Source of the DNA: Phycisphaerae bacterium
GTDB lineage: Bacteria > Planctomycetota > Phycisphaerae > Phycisphaerales > SM1A02
NCBI GenBank assembly: GCA_018663565.1
Contig: JABJQE010000259.1
Coordinates: 1 to 7,778 of the forward strand
Reading direction: 5' to 3'
DNA length: 7,778 nucleotides
The notes beneath the pieces are model-generated. The model had not been told where the DNA came from. It worked only from the letters and a program-made list of their open reading frames with translations, and did no database searches. This document shows positions 1 through 6,115 of this stretch, in pieces. Every line of letters starts with the position of its first letter. Position 1 is the stretch's first letter. The position numbers were made by a program, and so were the translations under genes.

Positions 1-460
1 AGGCAAGATCCTTGTACAACAATGGTTCGTTCGGGTTGTAGCGCAACCCTTCATCGCGAATCAGTCGGATGCCCTTATTGACCCAGTCCCACCGCTCCTC
101 GGGCGTATTGGTCAGGACTGAGATGTTGTAGGCCATGTTGTGGCCATGAAAGATCCAAACCTGCGGGAATCGCGGCTGCAGCTTTGTGATGAGCCGCGCG
201 TCTTCCAACATGTCGTAATACAGGCCCTCATCTTGCATGAGATTCAATTTGATCCACAGATAGTCAACCACGAGGCCACGCAACGCACCAATTGCCGTGC
301 CCAGCGCGACAATCGGCGGAGCGTTGTCGACGGTCACGTCGGTATACCGCAGACTATGTCGCTCGGCTTGATCGCTGAGGCTAGGCAACATGCTGCCGCC
401 AATTGCCAAACCAACAATCGCAATGCCAACCGAACCGAATTGAATCCATCTGTCCCGCAT
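1..460 (-). CDS. Membrane-anchored protein of unknown function, 3' end beyond the window
   Basis: Only the first 153 residues are present; the frame is open to the left edge. The ATG at 460 follows the permease stop by 2 bases (TAGTCATG); upstream there is only a weak GGTGA, so expression probably depends on coupling to the permease. The protein begins MRDRWIQF, followed by a hydrophobic segment at about 9-27 (likely an N-terminal anchor or signal), then a polar part. A distinctive run spans about 66-153: DYLWIKLNLMQDEGLYYDML (66-85), ITKLQPRFPQVWIFHGHNMA (91-110) and, after it, ERWDWVNKGIRLIRDEGLRY (122-141). I recognise the style of this stretch from uncharacterised planctomycete proteins but know no function. 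The spacing of its helices, and the Trp/Tyr/Gly/Ala pattern with NPNEP, are reminiscent of TPR-like helical repeats; this is weak. Being last visible in the exporter operon, it may be an accessory subunit. Confidence 0.78.
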   Translation of the reverse strand, partial: MRDRWIQFGSVGIAIVGLAIGGSMLPSLSDQAERHSLRYTDVTVDNAPPIVALGTAIGALRGLVVDYLWIKLNLMQDEGLYYDMLEDARLITKLQPRFPQVWIFHGHNMAYNISVLTNTPEERWDWVNKGIRLIRDEGLRYNPNEPLLYKDLA

Positions 461-462
461 GA

Positions 463-2577
463 CTATTGATCACCGCTGTACAAAGCCAACTGTCGCTTCG
501 TGAGAATGAACCACCCAACAAGCAAAGACCCGCCACCCCATGAGAGCACCAGCACGATGCCCGAGCCGATGCGACCCCAAGCAATCACACGCCCCTGAAC
601 GAGGCGATCAACAGGCTGGACTTCGCCAAAGGCCGATAGTGCATACACCATGCCTGCGGCGATGGTTCGGACTGTTCCCTCAATATAAGACTGAATGACC
701 GCGCCAACACCCTCGCCACGCATGGGTTCCCCGCCATATGACGAGAGCGTTGTCTCAAGCCACGGCGCGATACTTGCCGCCGCATAGAGTGAGAACACGA
801 CAAGGCACGCCACTGGGAAACTGAGGAAGGTCGCCACGGCGCACGCGATGGCGGCAAGGATCATCAACTTCAAGAACAACATGAAGAGGCCACTCGCAAA
901 GTTCGATCCAAACGTCGCGTCCGGGAAGACGATTTCTACTTCTTCGGCCTCCCAGAAGATTGCAAACGGGTCCATTGGGCCCGGGCTCAGCGCGAACGAC
1001 TCAAGTTCCACCGGACCACGCCATTCGTTACCCGTTGGCGGTGAAATATGGGTCAGATTGACAATCGATACGTCGAGCGTGCCATCGTCGGTGATGGCAG
1101 TTGCAGGCAAGTCCACATGCTGAGGAACGGTTGGGATGAAGGCTCCAATGACACCAGTGTCGCGATCCTCGCCAACGGCAATACCGACAAGTCGCCGCTC
1201 GTGTTCATCTGAATATCCACCAAGCAACCGGAACTTCAACCGGAGCGGCAAATTCAGCCGCTTCGCCTCTTGCAGACCTTCAAAGTGAAGAACACCCCAT
1301 GGCCGCCGGGCCTTGTCGCGATTTGTTTCAACGAGCCGCCGCTGCTGGTCAAACTCTTCCAGCACGCGCTTTCGTAGCAGCCGAGTCAAGCCAAGAGGCA
1401 CATCGCCGTCTGCAAACTCAATGTACTCGGGGTCTTCACGCAGGATCTGGTCGATTCGACCGCGAACATCACCCTCTTCAAGTTCCTCGTACACCGGGAA
1501 CATACTTTCCCGTGCAACGAGTACTTCCTCCATGAGTTCCGCTTGGTCGGCAAACTCGACGCGGGTACGCGGCACGTATGAACTCTGCATGTATTGCACC
1601 CATGCAAACGACCAACTGCCGGCGATGCTCAACATAACGCCACCAAGGAGCACCACGCCCACCCACTTACCAAACAAGTAATGTGCCCGACCAAGTGGCT
1701 TGGTCACCAAGTGCCAAATGTGACGATCCCGAATATCGAAGCAGATTGAACTGCATCCAACGAGCAATACCAATAAGGCCGCGACTACAAAGGCCAGCCC
1801 CAATGAACGAGCGAGATAGGCCTGAACCACTTGGCCGATTGGCGCCGATTGGTCGAGCGTCAATGGCAACAGCGGCAACACCACGAGCAGTGCGATCACA
1901 AAGCCCATTGCCAATCGAGTGCGGGAGACTTCTTGAAGCACAGTGTGGGCGACAGCCATCCACCCTTGCCGGCCCGCCAGCGCCAGTTGAAGCACACGGA
2001 TGGCCATCAGGAAAGTTGAAAGCAATACCGCCATGGCGACTGGAACGCCAACCCACTGTTCCCATCCGAGGGACCAAAACAAAGATGTGCCAGCAATACC
2101 GATCGCAAGCAACGTCACCACAGGAACCAGTAAACCAGTCCAGATGACAGCGAGGCCGATGACAATCATCGTGCCCATGAACATCCACGACATGCCTGTT
2201 TCAAGCAAGAGCCATCGCGGCGACCAGGATGGGATCCAATCTCGCAACAAGACAAAGACGATGCGCTGCACATCGGTCGGCGTGCCATCTTCGGCGATGA
2301 CCTGCTGCAGAACCTCGATCGGCGCTCCGTACTCATGGCCGTTGATGACGACCATTCCATTGTCCCGCAGAAGACTGCCATAGACCGAGGCCTCGTCGCC
2401 AAGAAGCGATTGCCCGATTTCACCCGAAGCCGTTTCCCAATTGCTTCGAATCGACACAATGGAACCAAAGAAGCCAACAGCGGCAGCAACAACAAGAATG
2501 CTCGCGAGAATTCTCACCCACATCAGTCGCTGCCATCGCTCAAAGAGACGCCAAAGCGAAACAAGTCCAGTCATCAC
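463..2577 (-). CDS. ABC-2 type permease with large extracytoplasmic domain
   Basis: This 704-residue protein is the membrane partner of the ATPase just upstream. Hydrophobic segments lie at about 21-43, 130-150, 151-170, 175-199, 223-241, 258-280 and 303-327, then about 560-585, 586-607, perhaps 634-650, and 670-693. The segment ICFDIRDRHIWHLVTKPLGR (278-297) followed by HYLFGKWVG is the conserved cytoplasmic loop of ABC-2 permeases (acidic-Arg ... KP-x-x-R ... GK). Residues about 205-240 (QEVSRTR then a helix) look like the usual N-terminus of such a permease, so the first 200 residues are an added membrane module. Between about 330 and 556 is a polar region, probably extracytoplasmic, rich in Glu/Arg helices and then beta-like sequence. 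Typical ABC-2 permeases are 250-550 residues, so this one is long. The start may be GTG 2577 or ATG 2574. Its TAG is 2 bases before the next ATG. Substrate unknown. Confidence 0.87.
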   Translation of the reverse strand: MMTGLVSLWRLFERWQRLMWVRILASILVVAAAVGFFGSIVSIRSNWETASGEIGQSLLGDEASVYGSLLRDNGMVVINGHEYGAPIEVLQQVIAEDGTPTDVQRIVFVLLRDWIPSWSPRWLLLETGMSWMFMGTMIVIGLAVIWTGLLVPVVTLLAIGIAGTSLFWSLGWEQWVGVPVAMAVLLSTFLMAIRVLQLALAGRQGWMAVAHTVLQEVSRTRLAMGFVIALLVVLPLLPLTLDQSAPIGQVVQAYLARSLGLAFVVAALLVLLVGCSSICFDIRDRHIWHLVTKPLGRAHYLFGKWVGVVLLGGVMLSIAGSWSFAWVQYMQSSYVPRTRVEFADQAELMEEVLVARESMFPVYEELEEGDVRGRIDQILREDPEYIEFADGDVPLGLTRLLRKRVLEEFDQQRRLVETNRDKARRPWGVLHFEGLQEAKRLNLPLRLKFRLLGGYSDEHERRLVGIAVGEDRDTGVIGAFIPTVPQHVDLPATAITDDGTLDVSIVNLTHISPPTGNEWRGPVELESFALSPGPMDPFAIFWEAEEVEIVFPDATFGSNFASGLFMLFLKLMILAAIACAVATFLSFPVACLVVFSLYAAASIAPWLETTLSSYGGEPMRGEGVGAVIQSYIEGTVRTIAAGMVYALSAFGEVQPVDRLVQGRVIAWGRIGSGIVLVLSWGGGSLLVGWFILTKRQLALYSGDQ

Positions 2578-3764
2578 GTGCGATCACCTGACTCGTCTGC
2601 ATCGCCACCTCCGCCTGTCAGCCGATCAATCATGGTTTGATCGACATCGGCCGGTGCGGGCGTCTGAGGTTTCTCAACTGCCGCCCTCGCTGGGGCGGGC
2701 GTGTCCTTCAGGAGCGTATCGAGCACTTCTGAGGCAGCACCTGGCTGATTTCGACTCTCCTTCGCAACCACCCTGCCGACGGCCTTCGCGTCCTTCGTAT
2801 TCTGCAAATGGTCTACAAGATCGTCGCCGGACTGTTTTTCACTGCGGAGGAAGGCAGCGGTCTCACCGCCCTCAGTTGCACCAGAGGTAGCAATGCGTTC
2901 CTTACGAGCTTGCTCCACGATATCTAGGAAGAGATCCTCAAGCCGTTGTTTCGGGCTCTCGACCTGTTCAATCGCTCCGCCTCGCTCACGGAGTACGGCG
3001 TCGATTCGGTCAATTGTCTCTTGATCAAGCCGCCCGGTTCGAATGACCGTTCGTTCTGTGTCCTGGAGCAGATCGTCAACCGTTCCCTCAGCGCGAATCT
3101 TTCCCCCGTACAACATGACCATTCTGTCACAGACGTCTTGAACATCGCCAAGCAAATGGGAGCTCAGCAGGATCGTTTTGCCACGGCTGCGTAGATCGAG
3201 AATCAACTCTTTGACAAGCTTCGTGCCGATCGGATCAAGGCCTGAAGTGGGCTCATCAAGAATGAGAAACTCGGGGTCATTGACCAAAGCCTGGGCGAGC
3301 CCAATGCGTCGCATCATGCCCTTTGAGAATTCACCAACGTGGCGATGTGCAACACCAGAGAGTCCGACCATGTCGAGCAACTGCTCTGAGCGGCGACGTC
3401 TCTCTACGCGGCGAAGCCCGAAGAGTCGGCCGTAGTAGTCGAGCGTCTCCAGTGGCGTTAGATATCGATAGAGATAGGATTCCTCGGGAAGAAATCCAAT
3501 GTGTCGCTTCACGGCAACATCAGTTGCAGGACGACCAAAGACGGAAAGTCTGCCAGCCGTTGGCCGCAGCAATCCGAGAATCATCTTGATGGTCGTGCTC
3601 TTGCCAGATCCGTTGGGACCAAGCAATCCGAAGATTTCGCCTGAACGGATCTCAAGATCAATATGGTCGACCGCCATCGCACGCGTTCGCATCCAGAAGT
3701 CACGGAAGGCTCGTGTGAGCCCACGTGCTTCAACTATTGCTTCACTACGCTGCATAGTCACCAT
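2574..3764 (-). CDS. ABC-2 type exporter ATP-binding protein with C-terminal tail
   Basis: This is the cytoplasmic ATPase of an ABC exporter, 396 residues from the ATG at 3764. Motifs in order: Walker A GPNGSGKST (49-57); a Q-loop region GFLPEESYLY (90-99) with Glu where Gln is usual; a signature EFSKGMMRR (145-153), a common variant of LSGGQ in the NatA/GldA/CcmA type group; Walker B LILDEP (167-172); D-loop SGLD (174-177); and H-loop SSH (201-203). The nucleotide-binding domain ends near 225. The remaining 170 residues first resemble the C-terminal regulatory segment of this group (to about 285), then become a polar, Ala/Pro/Asp-rich, low-complexity tail (about 290-396) that looks disordered. 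The frame also extends upstream to a TTG at 3812, giving 16 more residues overlapping the SPFH gene; the ribosome binding site and the usual start of the fold argue against it. The TGA stop overlaps the permease start. The cargo cannot be deduced. Confidence 0.92.
   Translation of the reverse strand: MVTMQRSEAIVEARGLTRAFRDFWMRTRAMAVDHIDLEIRSGEIFGLLGPNGSGKSTTIKMILGLLRPTAGRLSVFGRPATDVAVKRHIGFLPEESYLYRYLTPLETLDYYGRLFGLRRVERRRRSEQLLDMVGLSGVAHRHVGEFSKGMMRRIGLAQALVNDPEFLILDEPTSGLDPIGTKLVKELILDLRSRGKTILLSSHLLGDVQDVCDRMVMLYGGKIRAEGTVDDLLQDTERTVIRTGRLDQETIDRIDAVLRERGGAIEQVESPKQRLEDLFLDIVEQARKERIATSGATEGGETAAFLRSEKQSGDDLVDHLQNTKDAKAVGRVVAKESRNQPGAASEVLDTLLKDTPAPARAAVEKPQTPAPADVDQTMIDRLTGGGGDADESGDRT
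2584..2589 (-). promoter_or_regulatory. Ribosome binding site of the permease gene
   Basis: AGGTGA lies 6 bases before the GTG at 2577 and 9 bases before the ATG at 2574, inside the last codons of the ATPase gene. It fits either start, so it does not settle which is used. Confidence 0.5.
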
Positions 3765-3768
3765 GGCT

Positions 3769-5196
3769 TCAAGGTTCCTCTCGCATGCCACGCAAGCGGC
3801 CGTCTTCACCAATCACAAGTTGCCGGGCGGCATCGTCGCCCTTCAGTTCTTCCACGCGGCGGAACACATCAATTGCCGATCCAATTTGCGTTCCCCATGT
3901 ATTGGCCTCACGCCGCTTCAAGTCTGAGCGGCGGCGAGCATCTCGAACGTGCTGCTGGCCGGAAATATCGAGTCGCAGTGCGGCAAGCGCCTGCGGCACA
4001 TACATGAGTTCTGCATCTTCAGATGACAACACGCCACTGCGAGCCCGCAACAATCGCTGCGCAACAACAAGATCTGGATGGGTCTGCCATCGTGGCAACA
4101 GGCTCTCAAATCGGCGAGCCTCGCTTCCGATCGTCCGTTCGATCTCGGTCTTGTATCGATTCGCAGCGCTGATCGCACGGAACACATCGCCGCTCACCTC
4201 ACCGCCATCCAACATGGCGTCAATCTTCGCGAGTGCCTCATCAGCATGTCCGTCACGATTTATGCCGGCTTCGAAGGCCTCAATGAGTTGTTCAAGGTCG
4301 GCGTAATGCTCACCGGCAACTTGAATGAGTTGTTCTTGGGCTGCTTGGCGCGTACCTTCAATATCACCTTCAACTCGCTGGCTCATCCGCGAGAAGTCTT
4401 CGAAGGACTTCTGCAAGAAGAGCGGCGGCTTGGGTTCATCGGTCAGCGTTACCTCAACGATCCGGATACCACTATCAGCAACATCGAGCATGCCCTGAGC
4501 ACGGTCTCGCAGAAGGCCACGCAATTCGTCAGCCGACATCGTCTCCCGCAGATCATGCAGCGAATGCCTCGCGGCAATCGCCACGGTGGCCTGCTGCAAT
4601 GCGAGTCGTACGAGGGCGTTGGCTTGCGTATCAGAAACTGACTCTAGAAAGCCGCTGGGATTGGCAATTTCAAATCGAGCTTCTGAGCTGAGATGCCCAA
4701 TTTCCCGATCGGCGGTCAGGAATGACCCGTCTCGTTCCGGCTTGATTCGATCGGTTGCCTTGGCCTCTTTGACTGCCCGGTCACGCCCCTGTACGCCAAC
4801 ACCACGGGTCACAAAGGCGTCGCCATCAGTCACCGTGCGACCTTCAGCCTGGAACACCACGAATTCACCAATCGGTGGTGGCCAATTCATCTGAAGTCCC
4901 GGCTCAAGCCCCTCGCCATCCACAATGCGGCCCCACAATGTGGCGACCCCACTCTGGTTTGCTTCGACAGTCTTGAAGCCCGAGAAGAGATACAACCCAA
5001 GCAAGCACAAGATTGCCACTTGCAGAAGACGGAAGCTCAGTTGCAAGGCCTCGGCAAGCGAGCGATTGGCAGGGTCCATGGCCTCTCGCAGCTGAGCTGC
5101 GTCACCGACGCCCTGATCTACATCAAGCTTCGCTGAGGCTGCCCGCTGGCGGCCAGCGTCCTGAAGTTCATCGTCATTCAATGGCGCGTCGCTCAT
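3769..5196 (-). CDS. HflK-like SPFH/Band 7 protein with long C-terminal region
   Basis: This 475-residue protein has a polar, probably cytoplasmic, N-terminus (1-54), a single hydrophobic anchor (about 55-74, LQVAILCLLGLYLFSGF), and an SPFH domain (about 75-260). The domain starts VEANQSGVATLWGRIV and contains LEPGLQMNWPPPIGE (97-111), which resembles the HflK pattern of a Gly-Leu-His/Gln turn followed by a Trp/Pro segment. The cytoplasmic leader before the helix is also HflK-like; HflC lacks it. After the SPFH domain come about 200 mostly helical, charged residues (270-475), with few of the Ala/Glu repeats usual after Band 7. HflK is normally about 400 residues or slightly more, so this one is long at the C-terminus. 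Its ATG overlaps the stop of the HflC-like gene (ATGA), pairing it with that gene as the second half of an HflK/HflC type complex. The ATPase gene starts 4 bases after its TGA. The family assignment is good; the HflK label rests on architecture and gene order. Confidence 0.82.
   Translation of the reverse strand: MSDAPLNDDELQDAGRQRAASAKLDVDQGVGDAAQLREAMDPANRSLAEALQLSFRLLQVAILCLLGLYLFSGFKTVEANQSGVATLWGRIVDGEGLEPGLQMNWPPPIGEFVVFQAEGRTVTDGDAFVTRGVGVQGRDRAVKEAKATDRIKPERDGSFLTADREIGHLSSEARFEIANPSGFLESVSDTQANALVRLALQQATVAIAARHSLHDLRETMSADELRGLLRDRAQGMLDVADSGIRIVEVTLTDEPKPPLFLQKSFEDFSRMSQRVEGDIEGTRQAAQEQLIQVAGEHYADLEQLIEAFEAGINRDGHADEALAKIDAMLDGGEVSGDVFRAISAANRYKTEIERTIGSEARRFESLLPRWQTHPDLVVAQRLLRARSGVLSSEDAELMYVPQALAALRLDISGQQHVRDARRRSDLKRREANTWGTQIGSAIDVFRRVEELKGDDAARQLVIGEDGRLRGMREEP
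3775..3780 (-). promoter_or_regulatory. Ribosome binding site that sets the ABC ATPase start
   Basis: GAGGAA lies 10 bases upstream of the ATG at 3764. It favours that ATG over the longer reading-frame start, a TTG at 3812 that lies within the preceding gene and has no purine-rich stretch in front of it. Confidence 0.6.
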
Positions 5197-6113
5197 TGGC
5201 CCGCCTCATCAACTGTGCCCGTGGTGAGCACATCAGCGGTCCCCTCGGCTTCAAGGAGGTGCCACGGCTGCATATTGGTATCAATAATGAATGTCGTGTT
5301 CTCAGAGAGCGACTTCTCGAGCGCATCAACCCACAACAAGAAGATCGCAAGCTGCTCGTCCTTGCCCATCTCGGCCAGATACCCAGCGGCAAGTTCTTCG
5401 CCCTCTGTGCGAATCTCCTGAGCTCGCTGTGAGGCAAAGGCCAGAATCTTCTCAGCAACACCAGCGGCGTGTGACTTGATTCGCTCCGCCTCTGCAGCAC
5501 CTCGGGCACGCTCACTATCTGCGAGCGTATCTCGACTTGCCTGCATTCGACGAACTACTTCACTCGTCGTCGACTCTTTGAATGCGATCCGGCTGATGCC
5601 TACCGTGATAGGTTTCACGCCCTCCGACACCACCGACCCCATGCGTGCAAGCACGGCCTTCTCGGCGTCTTCAAGCCTGCTCTCCCGACCAAGCAATTCA
5701 CCGAACGAATACTTGGAGAGAATCGTGATTGCATCACGGAACTGCGCCCGTAGTGCATCACGAGCAGCAGCGATATCTGGGAAGGAACGATAGAACTGCA
5801 GCGGCCCGTCACCCTCCCGGTCGACCCGCCACAGCATGAACCCCCGCACGACGATCTGTTGGCCATCGGCTGTTTGGATATTCTCGAGTGGTCCTTCGAG
5901 AATCTGTAGTCGCGTGTCATACAGGCTGACTGAATCAGCAAAGAATGGCAGTCTGAAGTGAAGCCCTGGCTCCCGCACGATACTTCCATCGTTCACCTTG
6001 CCAAACGTACTTTGAATGGCGACTTGGTTATATGACACGGTGTAGGTCATGCTGAACAAAATCAACACACCGAGAATGACCAACCCGACAATGATGGCTG
6101 TTGCCTTCTTCAT
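5193..6113 (-). CDS. hflC: HflC-like SPFH/Band 7 protein
   Basis: This 306-residue protein has the size and architecture of HflC. It has an N-terminal hydrophobic anchor (about 5-23, after MKKA) and an SPFH domain from about 24 to 185, beginning YTVSYNQVAIQSTFGKV with EPGLHFRLPF at 48-57. The helical stretch MQASRDTLADSERARGAAEA (190-209) matches the charged Ala/Glu/Arg helix that follows the Band 7 domain in HflC. The C-terminal segment LLWVDALEKSLSENTTFIID (259-278) is the usual HflC tail. In Escherichia coli HflC pairs with HflK in an inner-membrane complex that encloses FtsH and modulates its proteolysis. Here the partners by position are the SPFH genes on either side; no FtsH is encoded in the window. 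The start has a good ribosome binding site, and the TGA overlaps the next ATG (ATGA). HflC-like is the best fit; a more divergent stomatin-type role remains possible. Confidence 0.88.
   Translation of the reverse strand: MKKATAIIVGLVILGVLILFSMTYTVSYNQVAIQSTFGKVNDGSIVREPGLHFRLPFFADSVSLYDTRLQILEGPLENIQTADGQQIVVRGFMLWRVDREGDGPLQFYRSFPDIAAARDALRAQFRDAITILSKYSFGELLGRESRLEDAEKAVLARMGSVVSEGVKPITVGISRIAFKESTTSEVVRRMQASRDTLADSERARGAAEAERIKSHAAGVAEKILAFASQRAQEIRTEGEELAAGYLAEMGKDEQLAIFLLWVDALEKSLSENTTFIIDTNMQPWHLLEAEGTADVLTTGTVDEAGQ
5204..5207 (-). promoter_or_regulatory. Ribosome binding site of the HflK-like gene
   Basis: GAGG within GATGAGGCGG lies 7 bases before the ATG at 5196, inside the last codons of the HflC-like gene. 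It supports the ATGA overlap start and translational coupling. Confidence 0.6.
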
Positions 6114-6115
6114 GA

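Noticed and set aside
140..469. Open frame of 109 codons on the plus strand
   Set aside because: It lies opposite the left-edge minus-strand gene, whose protein has a clear anchor and conserved-looking motifs; the plus product has no recognisable feature.
1667..2188. Long alternative frames (up to 173 codons on the minus strand, 154 on the plus strand) within the permease
   Set aside because: The permease frame has coherent membrane segments and the ABC-2 motif there; the alternatives are Arg/Pro/Ser-rich shadows.
3765..3812. Possible earlier start of the ATPase gene at TTG 3812, overlapping the HflK-like gene by 44 bases
   Set aside because: It lacks a ribosome binding site, uses a rare start codon, and adds residues (VKTAACVACERN) unrelated to the ABC fold; the ATG at 3764 has GAGGAA upstream.
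4078..4641. 187-codon plus-strand open frame opposite the HflK-like gene
   Set aside because: It runs antisense to a well-supported SPFH protein and shows no domain, start signal or operon context.
5193..6113. Eukaryote-like stomatin or flotillin instead of HflC
   Set aside because: The single N-terminal anchor, the size of about 300 residues, the helix after the SPFH domain and the ALEKSLSENTTF tail fit HflC better, and the adjacent HflK-like gene supports this.
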